A DNA stretch of 16,720 nt from Methylococcaceae bacterium (lineage in GTDB: Bacteria > Pseudomonadota > Gammaproteobacteria > Methylococcales > Methylomonadaceae), in contig JAKIUK010000081.1 in assembly GCA_021647585.1 (NCBI GenBank), positions 1 through 16,720 on the forward strand, read 5' to 3'. The position numbers were made by a program, and so were the translations under genes. Positions 7,086 to 15,872 of the stretch are shown piece after piece. Numbering within the stretch: position 1 is the first letter of the stretch; each line of letters opens with the position of its first letter. The notes below the pieces were generated by a model. It worked only from the letters and a program-made list of their open reading frames with translations. It did not search any database and was not told the origin of the DNA.

Positions 7086-7529
7086 TTAATCTTCTTTTTT
7101 ATATTCACCTTCAATCACATTTCCTTGTTTAGATGCAGGTTTTTGAAAAGGTGACCCAGATTGAGCGGTAATCAAATGATTTTCAATGACATACTTTGCA
7201 AATTTTCTCCGAACCTGAGGAATTAAGCAAGCAAACCCTATTAAATCGGTAAAAAAACCAGGCGTTAACAACAATGCACCACCGACTAATAAAATAGGCC
7301 CTTCAATCATCTCATAAGCGGGAATCTCACCCTGTGCCAAACTGGCTTGAAAGCGCTGCAAAGTGGCAAACCCCTGTTGCCTTAACAGCCAGGCCCCAAG
7401 AACAGCAGTAAACACAACTAATAGCACGGTTGGTAACACCCCTACCAGCCCTCCAATTTGTAATAATAAATAGATTTCTACAAAGGGCACAACTAAAAAA
7501 AACAGAAAAATAACTTGTACAATTTTCAT
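7086..7529 (-). CDS. fxsA: FxsA family membrane protein
   Basis: A 147-residue inner-membrane protein with the FxsA layout. A first membrane segment (about 4-22) contains the conserved PFVEIYLL, and a second lies at about 27-48. A loop with EMIEGPILLVGGALLLTPGFFTDLIG (about 73-98) follows, the best conserved part of the family. The C-terminal tail is hydrophilic and charged. In E. coli, FxsA (suppressor of F exclusion of phage T7) relieves F-plasmid exclusion of T7; its cellular role is unclear. It lies 29 bp after ubiX on the same strand and is the last gene of the pip-ubiX-fxsA group. Confidence 0.92.
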   Translation of the reverse strand: MKIVQVIFLFFLVVPFVEIYLLLQIGGLVGVLPTVLLVVFTAVLGAWLLRQQGFATLQRFQASLAQGEIPAYEMIEGPILLVGGALLLTPGFFTDLIGFACLIPQVRRKFAKYVIENHLITAQSGSPFQKPASKQGNVIEGEYKKED

Positions 7530-7558
7530 TTATCTTAAAACCTCATTTCTCAACATAA

Positions 7559-8134
7559 TTACAACCCTTGCCAAGGCTCAAACAACCCTGCCACATCAAC
7601 ACCAAACATGTCCAACACACGCCCAACACCTTCATCGACCATTCCTGCAATTGAATTAGATTTACTATAGAAGGCTGGCATAGGAGGAAAAATAATACCT
7701 CCCATCTCTGTTACACTGGCCATATTTCGAATATGAGCCAAATTTAACGGTGTTTCTCGCGGCATAACAACCAGTCTTCGACGTTCTTTTAATGCCACAT
7801 CAGCAGCTCGGGTAATCAAATTATCACCAAAGCCGTGGGCAATTGCGGATAAGGTTTTCATTGAACAGGGTGCAATGATAACCCCTTCTGTTTTAAATGA
7901 ACCACTGGCAATACTGGCTGCAATATCATTTACACCATGTACAACATCAGCCAACGCATACAAAGCTGAACGTTCCATCTCCATTTCATATTTTAAATTA
8001 ACCAAACCAGAAGATGAAATCACCAAATGAGACTCCCATGTCTGCTGATTTTGTAATACCTGCAACATCCTTACGCCATAAATAGCACCTGTTGCTCCCG
8101 TCATCAAAATGATCAAACGTTTTTTTTGCTTCAT
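7559..8134 (-). CDS. ubiX: Flavin prenyltransferase UbiX
   Basis: UbiX joins dimethylallyl (mono)phosphate to reduced FMN to make the prenylated flavin cofactor used by UbiD-type decarboxylases, here presumably in ubiquinone synthesis. At 191 aa it matches E. coli UbiX almost throughout. The N-terminal flavin-binding MTGATGAIYGVRMLQVLQ (about 11-28) and IAASIASGSFKT are present. So are APCSMKTLSAIAHG, where PCS-KTLS is the phosphate and prenyl site, and LITRAADVALKERRRLV, PRETPLNLAHIRNM and the IIFPPMPAFY block. The ATG has an AAGGA ribosome site. The gene lies 35 bp after pip and 29 bp before fxsA. No ubiD is in the window. Confidence 0.96.
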   Translation of the reverse strand: MKQKKRLIILMTGATGAIYGVRMLQVLQNQQTWESHLVISSSGLVNLKYEMEMERSALYALADVVHGVNDIAASIASGSFKTEGVIIAPCSMKTLSAIAHGFGDNLITRAADVALKERRRLVVMPRETPLNLAHIRNMASVTEMGGIIFPPMPAFYSKSNSIAGMVDEGVGRVLDMFGVDVAGLFEPWQGL

Positions 8135-8169
8135 TTAAATCCTTATTGTTTCTATGAGCAACGACCACA

Positions 8170-9120
8170 TTATTGTACCCACTCGATCATCTTATCAGTT
8201 GCTGCAACCAAAGCATCAATCATTTCATCGCCACTGGCAATATGCCCCGCATTAGGTAATACAATATATTCAGCTTTAGGCAAAACTTTATGCAAGCTCA
8301 TTCCCGCTTCCATTGGACAAACTAAATCATTACGCCCATGAACAATAATTGCTGGTATTTGCTGCAAAATATCACATGCCTTTAAAATTTGATTTTCTGC
8401 TATAAAATATTTGTTGTATGCATAATGCATTTCCATCTGCACTTGTTGCACCATTTTTTCTGTTACATGCGCTGGCTTATCATCTTCCTGATAATCATCC
8501 ATTAAAGCAACCTGACCTCCCCAGTTTATCCAGGCTTTTGCCGCTCGTCTTTGGGACACTTGATCCTGCCCAAAAACCACATCATACAAACCTTTTACCA
8601 ACTCAGACCTAGAATGTACAGGAACACTTGCAAGCAACTGCTGCCATAATTCAGGGTAAATACGTCCTGCGCCTTCTTTGGCAAACCAGTCCAAATCCTT
8701 TTGTCTTGCTAAAAAAACACCACGAATAACCATACCCAAAACGTATTCACTATATTTTTGAGCATACAAAAGTGTTAGTGCGCTTCCCCAGGAACCTCCA
8801 AACAACAACCATCGCTCAATATTTAACTGTTTCCTGATTCTTTCCATATCAGCAATTAAATCAAGAGTCGTATTATTTTCAATTTCACCAAAAGGTAAAG
8901 AGAGACCACAGCCACGCTGATCCATTAGGATAATATGATATTTCTCTGGATTAAAAAAACGTCGATGTCCCGGTTTGGTACCTGAACAAGGACCTCCATG
9001 CAGAAAAATAACAGGAATACCTTGAGCATTTCCTGATTGCTCTACATAAACAGAATGCGTAGTTTCTGTTTGCAGAAAAAAACTATGGAAGGGTTCTATT
9101 TGAGGATAAAGGGTTTTCAT
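8170..9120 (-). CDS. pip: Proline iminopeptidase (alpha/beta hydrolase, peptidase family S33)
   Basis: Cytoplasmic serine peptidase that removes N-terminal proline from peptides. The 316-aa length is normal. Visible elements are the oxyanion segment HGGPCSG (41-47; the family norm is HGGPG-G), the conserved DQRGCGLS (67-74), the nucleophile elbow GGSWGS with Ser110, the acid Asp265 in HGRNDLVCP and the base His293 in NAGHIAS. The cap domain between about 135 and 250 carries WINWGGQVA, close to the usual W-W-E pattern but with GGQ in the place often held by WE. It is the first gene of a minus-strand group with ubiX and fxsA, divergent from the HD-domain gene. The functional link with ubiX is not evident. 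Confidence 0.93.
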   Translation of the reverse strand: MKTLYPQIEPFHSFFLQTETTHSVYVEQSGNAQGIPVIFLHGGPCSGTKPGHRRFFNPEKYHIILMDQRGCGLSLPFGEIENNTTLDLIADMERIRKQLNIERWLLFGGSWGSALTLLYAQKYSEYVLGMVIRGVFLARQKDLDWFAKEGAGRIYPELWQQLLASVPVHSRSELVKGLYDVVFGQDQVSQRRAAKAWINWGGQVALMDDYQEDDKPAHVTEKMVQQVQMEMHYAYNKYFIAENQILKACDILQQIPAIIVHGRNDLVCPMEAGMSLHKVLPKAEYIVLPNAGHIASGDEMIDALVAATDKMIEWVQ

Positions 9121-9324
9121 GATTTACCAGACATATAATGTACCAATACTATTCCAGACACAATAGTACAGATCAATCTACCATATTTCTATAGTAGCAA
9201 GGATTTAATAAAACCGTCCCACTTTACTAAAAGACAAGGACTTTTTTAGCTTTTTTCCTTGGAATTTTTGTTTTTTCTATTATGTTTATATGTTAACCCT
9301 TTGATAATATTCAGTGACACAAAC

Positions 9325-10266
9325 ATGCCTGAGCAATTACAACCTAAAGATTCAGTTAAACATCTTCCCTGGCAAAAACTGGATATTTCTCTATCCGTAT
9401 GTATTTCTGAACCGTCAGCAGTATGTGATGCGGTTCGAAATATTGTCCTCACTCGCTTTTCCGGACAGGATAGCGATTTTGCAATTATTGAAACCATGTT
9501 TGAAGATATAGAACGAATGTATCAAGGGACGTTTCCTGGCTACTATGCATGCGACACCGAATATCACGATATGCGCCATATTCTGGATGTCACGCTGGCA
9601 GCAACCCGTCTCTATGATGGTTATGAAAAAGTTCATGCCGGAACAAACAAAGCTTTAGGTATTGAACGAATATTACAAGGCATTACTGCCGCATTGTTCC
9701 ACGATATTGGTTATATTCGGCATCGTAACGACTCTAAACATAAGCATGGTGCAGAATATACCAAAACCCATGTCACTCGTGGCACACGATTTTTAACAAC
9801 TTATTTGCCAACGTTAGGTAAAGAAGCCTGGGTAGCAAAAATGCAGCAATTGTTACATTTTACGGGCTACGAAAAATTAGTCACTATGAAAGACCCTGTT
9901 GACCATACTCTAGGGTGTTTACTGGGCACAGCTGACTTGATTGCCCAGATGTCTGACCATGTCTATCTCGAACGTTGCCGTGACTTTCTTTACCTGGAGT
10001 TTAAAATAGGTAAAATTGCACCACCTACGGGTAATTCAGATCAGCTTTATGAATCTTCTCTGGCTTTGCTGGGCCAGACCCCCGATTTTATTCGCATGAC
10101 CATAGAAAACCGCCTTGATAAATTATTTGGTTCTGTTTATCGTTATGCTGCCGATCACTTTGGGGGAGAGAATCTCTACATGAATGGAATTGAAAAAAAT
10201 TGTAGCTTTCTTGAGAGTTTACTTGAAGAGCAGAATACACATCTTTTAAAACGAGAGACTCGGTAA
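9325..10266 (+). CDS. HD-domain metal-dependent phosphohydrolase family protein
   Basis: A soluble protein of 313 aa from the ATG at 9325. HD-domain metal ligands are visible: YHDMRH (His81/His85), the HD pair in ALFHDIGY (His126-Asp127), His149 and His178 in further helices, and Asp204 in GTADLIAQMSD. This is the H-HD-H-H-D layout of the superfamily. The order and extra histidines recall cyclic-nucleotide or (p)ppGpp phosphodiesterase relatives, but the substrate cannot be named. A TTG start at 9259 would add 22 very hydrophobic residues (MEFLFFLLCLYV and so on). I prefer 9325 because the extension has no close ribosome site and would make an odd anchor. The gene converges on the TRAP-MCE operon with a 2-bp gap and no obvious shared terminator. 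Confidence 0.85.
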   Translation: MPEQLQPKDSVKHLPWQKLDISLSVCISEPSAVCDAVRNIVLTRFSGQDSDFAIIETMFEDIERMYQGTFPGYYACDTEYHDMRHILDVTLAATRLYDGYEKVHAGTNKALGIERILQGITAALFHDIGYIRHRNDSKHKHGAEYTKTHVTRGTRFLTTYLPTLGKEAWVAKMQQLLHFTGYEKLVTMKDPVDHTLGCLLGTADLIAQMSDHVYLERCRDFLYLEFKIGKIAPPTGNSDQLYESSLALLGQTPDFIRMTIENRLDKLFGSVYRYAADHFGGENLYMNGIEKNCSFLESLLEEQNTHLLKRETR

Positions 10267-10268
10267 GT

Positions 10269-11204
10269 TTATTGATAGATCTTTCTTTCCATCAACCATT
10301 TTTTTAGTCGGTTGCTACGTTCAATATTACCAAGTTCTGACTCTACCTTTACAAGATATTTGGTATTATGGATAACGTTATCAACATCGCCAATAAAACG
10401 AGAAACATCATTAGAGCGTGTAAAATAACTTAGTGCCTTTTGCCAATGCCTTTGAGCTATTGAAAGCTGACCCAGCTCTGTAAGTGTTGCTGAAATACCT
10501 TTACGAAAACCCATCGTTTTATACCCTGAAAGCGCACGTTGCAGATAAGACTCGGCATTATTGTATTGCTGTTGGCGTTGCAATAAATTTGACTGAAAAC
10601 GCAGTAAACGGTTTTCCAGCGCAGGGGAATTGCTCTTTGACAGCAGTAAGGCATTCGCATAACGCTGAGTCCATTTTGCCTCATCCCGTTGTGTGACAAA
10701 AGCGACCTTGACCTGACTTGCTATTGCAGACAGCACAATCATGTCAGATGTGCTGACAGGTGTTACTCCATCAAACTCAGGCAACAGCAATTGCAACAAT
10801 TTTTCCGCCTGAACATAGTGCTGTTGCTGTAATTCACTTTGTGCTGAAAGTAATGTAATTCGCGACTGATATTGTTGAAATTCTGCCCTCTTTGCAATTT
10901 CGCTTGCACGCCTCAGGTGTTTCTGAGTCGCTGGATAGTCACTTCCAGCTAATGCGACTTCAACTAGATTGATATGGCTGTATAAAACTCCTTGTTGATT
11001 ATCTATACCCTGATAAAGAGATAATGCTCTGCGGAATAAATTTTCAGCTCTCTTCCATTCGCCTTCTGAAAATGCTTGTAATCCATCATTGCTGTAATTT
11101 TCTGCATTCTGAACGACAGTCGGCTTGATTACAGAGTCACCAGTACAACCGGTAACATAGATACAACACAGTACCAGACATGATACAAAAAGTTGTCTAA
11201 TCAT
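10269..11204 (-). CDS. TPR-repeat outer-membrane lipoprotein of the TRAP-MCE operon
   Basis: A 311-residue lipoprotein. The signal peptide MIRQLFVSCLVLCCIYVTGC ends in a lipobox with Cys20. Residue +2 is Thr rather than Asp, so the Lol rule predicts the outer membrane. The mature part is almost wholly helical. TPR-like pairs are visible, for example at about 33-66 (DGLQAFSEGEWKRAENLFRR), 205-240 and 245-275 (LGQLSIAQRHWQKALSYF). The start codon lies inside the end of the MCE gene (8-bp overlap), so the two are probably translationally coupled. Many MCE operons end with a PqiC/DUF330-type auxiliary lipoprotein. Here a TPR lipoprotein holds that place and may be the outer-membrane partner of the MCE protein, which is inference. 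Confidence 0.82.
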   Translation of the reverse strand: MIRQLFVSCLVLCCIYVTGCTGDSVIKPTVVQNAENYSNDGLQAFSEGEWKRAENLFRRALSLYQGIDNQQGVLYSHINLVEVALAGSDYPATQKHLRRASEIAKRAEFQQYQSRITLLSAQSELQQQHYVQAEKLLQLLLPEFDGVTPVSTSDMIVLSAIASQVKVAFVTQRDEAKWTQRYANALLLSKSNSPALENRLLRFQSNLLQRQQQYNNAESYLQRALSGYKTMGFRKGISATLTELGQLSIAQRHWQKALSYFTRSNDVSRFIGDVDNVIHNTKYLVKVESELGNIERSNRLKKWLMERKIYQ

Positions 11205-12219
11205 GAAAAGGATGAGGAGGAATTAATTGCTTAGGGGCCGGTTGTTGAATTTTATTAGACAATGGCCATGTATTTTGAACGCTATCTATAAGCCGGTTAG
11301 CCTTGCTTAATGTTTTCCTGGTATCAACTGCTACTCCCGGTATTTGGCCTAACTCTTGATTAATCAAAGTCATCGCAATATTTGCCTGCGTAATGATTTC
11401 GTTAAGTTCCAAAACCATATCAGGAAGACTTTGAGTAGCGCCTCTTAAATCATGAGTCACATACTTAACATCAGTCAAAACAGGCCCCATTTCGACCAGC
11501 CTTTGTTTGGCAACACTGACAATACCTTCGGCTTCAGTTAAAATTTCGGCTCCCGATTTTACCACGATCTTTAATTCATGTTCGACCTGCTGATCAAACA
11601 CGGCAGCACCCAATGTCCCATGACCGGAAGCAATTTGTGCAATAATTTCATGCACATTTTCTAAAGTTTGTTCTACTTTTGGTAAAATAAGTTCGAATTT
11701 ACTTAATAAATTATTGCTATCAGCAGACCGCACAATATTTGCCAAACCCAATAACAAATCATTCAACGATGGCGTTTCTTCAACGGGTAATGTGGTTCCA
11801 TCCGCTAACATCGGAGCGTCAATCGAATCAGATCTTATTTCAATCAAGGCATTACCAATATTAGTCAATCGGTTCACTATCACCTTTGCACCTTGTCTAA
11901 TCAGCCCATGCTGTCCTTCATAAACCTCAATAGCGACCCGAATTTTCTGATTTGGGGCAAGACTCAGGCCCGACACCCTTCCAGCCTCTGCTCCAAGTAC
12001 AGTTACCAGGCTTCCTTGGTTAATCCCTTCGCTGCTATCAAGTTCAATATAAAATATCACCCTTCGTTCAAATAAATGCTGATTTTTTACACTAATAACT
12101 ATAAATAACAGCAGCAATATTAAACCGGAGAACACAAAAAAGCCTACCATTCGTTCGCGGTAACTATATGAAACTTGATGTATATAATGCCCTGAGGCTG
12201 TTTCAGGATCTTTATTCAT
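11197..12219 (-). CDS. MCE (MlaD-like) domain protein
   Basis: A 340-residue protein with one N-terminal membrane anchor (about 25-43, GFFVFSGLILLLLFIVISV). One MCE domain follows at about 52-130, with GINQGSLVTVLGAEAGRVSGL and VIVNRLTNIGNALIEIR. A long helical tail rich in heptad-like hydrophobics (about 148-310) comes next, and the C-terminus is Pro-rich (QQPAPKQLIPPHPFHD). MCE proteins form hexameric rings or needles that carry lipids or other hydrophobic molecules across the periplasm. The single domain with a long helical tail is more like LetB-unrelated, Mce1A-type or MlaD-plus-helix forms, which can build tunnels reaching beyond the ring. The gene starts 21 bp after the ABC-like gene and overlaps the lipoprotein gene by 8 bp. 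Confidence 0.92.
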   Translation of the reverse strand: MNKDPETASGHYIHQVSYSYRERMVGFFVFSGLILLLLFIVISVKNQHLFERRVIFYIELDSSEGINQGSLVTVLGAEAGRVSGLSLAPNQKIRVAIEVYEGQHGLIRQGAKVIVNRLTNIGNALIEIRSDSIDAPMLADGTTLPVEETPSLNDLLLGLANIVRSADSNNLLSKFELILPKVEQTLENVHEIIAQIASGHGTLGAAVFDQQVEHELKIVVKSGAEILTEAEGIVSVAKQRLVEMGPVLTDVKYVTHDLRGATQSLPDMVLELNEIITQANIAMTLINQELGQIPGVAVDTRKTLSKANRLIDSVQNTWPLSNKIQQPAPKQLIPPHPFHD

Positions 12220-12240
12220 AAATCTATTCTAGTTCAATCA

Positions 12241-12990
12241 TTACAAAACGCTCAATAACTCTTGAACATCATGGTCTTCCGTCTGCAAAAATGACTTCCA
12301 GCTATTAAAATTTATAATTTTATGTTCAGAAATAAAGACAATCTGATTTGCATGTTGTTCCAAAAAATGAGGATACTGAAATCCCCCTATCATGCAGACA
12401 GCTCGATTTTCTTTATATTTCCCCAATAAACCACCCATTTTCTCACGTTCTTTCGCACCTAAATCATTAAATGGCACATCCAAAAAAAGTAAGCATGGAT
12501 CAAGAACTAATGCGCGCGCCAAGGCAAATTGAGATTGCTGAAAACTATTCATCTGTGAGGGATAAGTTGTAGATTCGCAATCACAGTCTAATTCTGTCAT
12601 TAACACTCTCGCTTTATCAGATGCTGCACGGAACGACAAATTAACATGATAAAGTAGCGGTAACATAACATTCATTAATCCATGATGTGCTGATAGCAAA
12701 GGAGACCCACCAGAAAGATAGCCTATTTTGCAACGCAGCTTTCGCCATGCAAAATGATCAAGTTCAGAAACCTGTTGCCCAAAAATTTCTACTTTACCTT
12801 GTTGTGGTTTTGAAATACCTGCCAACATCTGCAAGTATATTCTTAATTGTGAGCGGTGGGGCCCCACTAAACAAGTCAACTGAGAGGGCCGTATACGACA
12901 AGTCAACGGCAGAAATTTTAAATTACTTTCCGTTGCACGGGGAATTGCTCCATCCGCTATTATGCTAGTCTGAACCAGATTATTATTCAT
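12241..12990 (-). CDS. MlaF-like ABC protein with degenerate ATPase motifs (probable pseudo-ATPase)
   Basis: A 249-residue protein that aligns with MlaF-type ABC ATPases along its length, including the spacing of blocks, but nearly every catalytic motif is changed. Walker A reads GPHRSQLR (43-50) in place of GxxGxGKS/T, losing the Lys and the Ser/Thr. The Q-loop Gln is Ser93. The LSGGQ signature is MNSFQ (147-151). Walker B keeps LLFLD (Asp171) but the catalytic Glu is Val172. The switch His is Phe204. Flanking structure is kept (AGISKPQQGKVEIFG, FALARALVLDP). The reading frame is intact, so this is not a decaying gene. The start overlaps the permease stop as ATGA. It probably serves as a structural or regulatory subunit of the MlaE-type permease. 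Confidence 0.9.
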   Translation of the reverse strand: MNNNLVQTSIIADGAIPRATESNLKFLPLTCRIRPSQLTCLVGPHRSQLRIYLQMLAGISKPQQGKVEIFGQQVSELDHFAWRKLRCKIGYLSGGSPLLSAHHGLMNVMLPLLYHVNLSFRAASDKARVLMTELDCDCESTTYPSQMNSFQQSQFALARALVLDPCLLFLDVPFNDLGAKEREKMGGLLGKYKENRAVCMIGGFQYPHFLEQHANQIVFISEHKIINFNSWKSFLQTEDHDVQELLSVL

Positions 12991-13769
12991 AATGTAAATA
13001 TAATAAAATAACCATCTATCAAAAATAAAAACACAATACTTCTTACCACTGCCTTTTGCATTTGTTCAGACACCTGGGTTGGTGAATTTCCCACTGAGAG
13101 TCCATGAAAACAAGCCATAGTTCCTACAACTAAACCAAACAGCAGGTTTTTCAACATAAACCTGAAAAGGCTATTGATATTGATTAATTTCAATAACTCC
13201 GTTAATGATTTTTGGGCAGATAAATCATAGATTAATGCGCTAAAAAACATGCCAAATAGCAGCATAATAGCTGAAAAATAAAGCGCCAGAATGACTTGAC
13301 TAATAACCATGGAAAGCACTCTAGGGATCACAAAATAATCATCCACGTTTATCCCCAAATACTCTAGAGGTTCAATTTCACCTCTTACTTTTGCATTTCC
13401 CAGGTCAACAACAATGGCAGAACACGAACGCCCGATCATGATAAATCCGGTAATCAGTGGGCCCATCTCGCTCAGTATCAATCTGGCAAGAATTTCAACA
13501 AAATCTTTAGCACCGGTTATTGAGGCCATAATAAAAACCAATTGCGAAGCAATGACAATTCCAACAAACATTGCAAGAAATGAAATGATTGCTATTGCAT
13601 TAATGCCCGTTAAAATGAGTTGATCCAGAAAAACAATATACACTGCCCGGTTAAAAATATTGCGGTGCGACTGCCATACGGAAAACACCCGTATTAGGAA
13701 AAACGTTAAGTCAATCAGATAAAGAAACGATTCCATACAACGGCGACCAATCCAATCAAATAATTTCAC
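12987..13769 (-). CDS. MlaE/YrbE-type ABC permease of an MCE system
   Basis: A 260-residue inner-membrane protein with an amphipathic N-terminal helix and about five membrane segments (roughly 54-82, 98-115, 152-182, 205-222 and 240-258). The family core is clear: LSEMGPLITGFIMIGRSCSA (98-117), then NAKVRGEIEPLEYLGIN and VIPR. The E-MGP-LT----GR and E-I-ALE--G patterns are diagnostic of MlaE, and the second forms the coupling helix that contacts the ATPase. The GTG start lies 3 bp after the TRAP permease stop and the stop overlaps the next start by 4 bp, so expression is surely coupled to both. An ATG at codon 12 is the alternative start. Its normal ATPase partner is replaced by a degenerate protein. 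Confidence 0.93.
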   Translation of the reverse strand: MKLFDWIGRRCMESFLYLIDLTFFLIRVFSVWQSHRNIFNRAVYIVFLDQLILTGINAIAIISFLAMFVGIVIASQLVFIMASITGAKDFVEILARLILSEMGPLITGFIMIGRSCSAIVVDLGNAKVRGEIEPLEYLGINVDDYFVIPRVLSMVISQVILALYFSAIMLLFGMFFSALIYDLSAQKSLTELLKLININSLFRFMLKNLLFGLVVGTMACFHGLSVGNSPTQVSEQMQKAVVRSIVFLFLIDGYFIIFTL

Positions 13770-13772
13770 CGT

Positions 13773-15836
13773 TTAACTCACTAAAACTGGAACAATAGTA
13801 ACCAGGAGTAGTGTTGTTCCCATAGTTGCTAGCGGCAACAATATTTTTTCATGACGATACCAGAAATTATCACCTTCTAATGCTGCTTTGGCTGTTTCTT
13901 CATGTCCGACCATTTGTCGAGTCAATAAGTGGTTAAGTGCGACAGGTGGGGTGAGGTATCCCAATTCAAAAGAAACCAAAGTAATCATCCAGAAATGTAC
14001 CGGATTTATTCCATTGTGATAGGCAATTTGTGCAACGGTACCTGACACTAGTACAACAGCCCCAAATGGATCCATAATCATTCCAATACCTACCAGCACG
14101 ACAATCAAAAAACTCAGTGTCATCCAAGTTGAAGTAAAGGTGTCCGGTATGCTGGTTAACAACCCCGAACGCTCTATCACTCCACCCAGCACAAAAGAAA
14201 GTCCCATTAATAGCAACAATGCTCCAATATGTACACTGGACTCAGAGGTAGCCATTCTGATGGTGTATTCAAATTTGTGAGCATCCTTTTCCGGTGATGC
14301 AACCAGTACCATCCGAACAAATAATTTTTCATAAACAATTAGCCCTAGAATAATCACCGGCAATATCACTGGCGCTGAAAATTCGTCCATCGTTACATTT
14401 AATAGAAAGAAATAACTTAAGTAAATCAGCAATACAATTAAGGCATATGGCAACAAAGGAACCAGTGCCCGCAGAAAGGGTTTGAATGCTTCCTGCATTG
14501 ATGCCAGATGCATTTTTTCGCGTCTGCTTAACCATGCAAAAATAAAAAAAACCAAGGATGTGGTCATAAAGGTTTTTAGACCCCAGCTAAAAAGCTGGTC
14601 TGTTACTACTTCTTTATTTAAGGCTGCAATCAAAACCACTAATAGACAGGGCCGCAGTACAACCCCGGCACTTCCTGTCATAGCTGTTGCAGCAAGAGCC
14701 AGTTGCCTGCGTGCTCCGGCACGGCGTAATTCTTCATAAACAATTGCCCCCATTGCAATGATAATAATACCTGAAGCCCCTGTATAAGCAGTAGGTACCG
14801 CCATAACAAGAATAGCAACAAAAGCCAATAACTCAGGTGACATCCGCCAGGGTATGAATACCTTAAACACCAAATCACCTAGTTGGGTGCGTTTTAATAA
14901 CATGCCAACCCAAATATACAGTCCAATATTAAGAAACAAGCCCGCCTGGTCAAATAACAAACTAAAAAATATCGCCGGCCCCGCCCAATGCCCTTCTATA
15001 AGGAAAAAATAAAACCCGACAAAAAAAGTCATGAAAATATACAGTGGAATGGACAACATTGAATGCAGGATACTATCACCCATTTTATGAAAATCATGAA
15101 AAAACAGTGCTTTGAATAATTGAAAAAGACTCACTGCTGTTAACACAGAAAAGCCTAAAATAAGTAATAAATAAATTTCCGGATGATCAACGACAGTTGC
15201 CGATTGATAAACATTATTTCTATAGAACCAGGCAGAAAACAGCATAATGGCATTACCCAGTACCTGAGCCAGCGCAGAAACACGGTGGTCCTTCAGCGTT
15301 ACCACAGGTCTAAAGGCAATGTGTTGTTGCTTGAATGAACAGCTCATCGCACAAATAAAAATAGTCAAAATCAAAATCATGCGCTGTTTTTCAAAAGCAA
15401 ATAGACTGATTTTGGCAACACTGGTTTCCAAAGTGCGAAAAATGACAACAGCGTTTGTGACTCTTGCCTGGTTTTGTTGTGCTAAGTGATGTTTTTTAAT
15501 ACAGAGCTGGCGAGCATTTTGTAATGATATAAGCGCTGTCCTGCGATCAAAGGGACTGGCATCAAACAGATCTTCCATGCCATCCATACTATCCGCTTCT
15601 GCTTCGAGTTTTTGTAACTCGGTCTTAATATCTGGATCTGGATTACAGTCTGGAATTGCAATATCGGCTCTTAGGGAAAAATAATCATGCCATATCAGTT
15701 CGCCTATATTCAGTAACCGGGCATGAATCTGCTCTCCATTGCCAGCAATAATGACCGATAACAACAGTAAAAAAACAGGCAAGGTAGATAACCACTCACG
15801 GCAACTACGAAATTTAATGGCTTGTTTCAAATCCAT
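13773..15836 (-). CDS. TRAP transporter permease, fused small and large (DctQM-type) subunits
   Basis: A 687-residue polytopic membrane protein. Residues from about 280 to the end form the large DctM-type subunit, with the duplicated TRAP signatures PTAYTGASGIIIIAMGAIVY (348-367), EELRRAGARRQLALAATAMT, and near the end MIMDPFGAVVLVSGTVAQIA and FELGYLTPPVALNHLL. The preceding 150-280 part supplies about four extra membrane segments, as in a DctQ-like fusion. Before that, a first segment (about 18-32) is followed by a periplasmic domain of about 115 residues, acidic, with Cys64 and Cys112. TRAP permeases are ion-driven importers working with a periplasmic binding protein. The gene lies 36 bp after the binding-protein gene and 3 bp before the MlaE gene. 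Confidence 0.9.
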   Translation of the reverse strand: MDLKQAIKFRSCREWLSTLPVFLLLLSVIIAGNGEQIHARLLNIGELIWHDYFSLRADIAIPDCNPDPDIKTELQKLEAEADSMDGMEDLFDASPFDRRTALISLQNARQLCIKKHHLAQQNQARVTNAVVIFRTLETSVAKISLFAFEKQRMILILTIFICAMSCSFKQQHIAFRPVVTLKDHRVSALAQVLGNAIMLFSAWFYRNNVYQSATVVDHPEIYLLLILGFSVLTAVSLFQLFKALFFHDFHKMGDSILHSMLSIPLYIFMTFFVGFYFFLIEGHWAGPAIFFSLLFDQAGLFLNIGLYIWVGMLLKRTQLGDLVFKVFIPWRMSPELLAFVAILVMAVPTAYTGASGIIIIAMGAIVYEELRRAGARRQLALAATAMTGSAGVVLRPCLLVVLIAALNKEVVTDQLFSWGLKTFMTTSLVFFIFAWLSRREKMHLASMQEAFKPFLRALVPLLPYALIVLLIYLSYFFLLNVTMDEFSAPVILPVIILGLIVYEKLFVRMVLVASPEKDAHKFEYTIRMATSESSVHIGALLLLMGLSFVLGGVIERSGLLTSIPDTFTSTWMTLSFLIVVLVGIGMIMDPFGAVVLVSGTVAQIAYHNGINPVHFWMITLVSFELGYLTPPVALNHLLTRQMVGHEETAKAALEGDNFWYRHEKILLPLATMGTTLLLVTIVPVLVS

Positions 15837-15872
15837 CGTGCGCTTTCGTCAGACAGCAGCTCAATCAAACTT

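Noticed and set aside
8418..8612. 64-codon plus-strand frame opposite pip
   Set aside because: Antisense shadow of the pip gene with no ribosome site and no family match.
9259..9324. TTG-started extension of the HD-domain protein (22 hydrophobic residues)
   Set aside because: No close ribosome site and a TTG start. The ATG at 9325 gives a normal soluble HD protein, though the longer form is not excluded.
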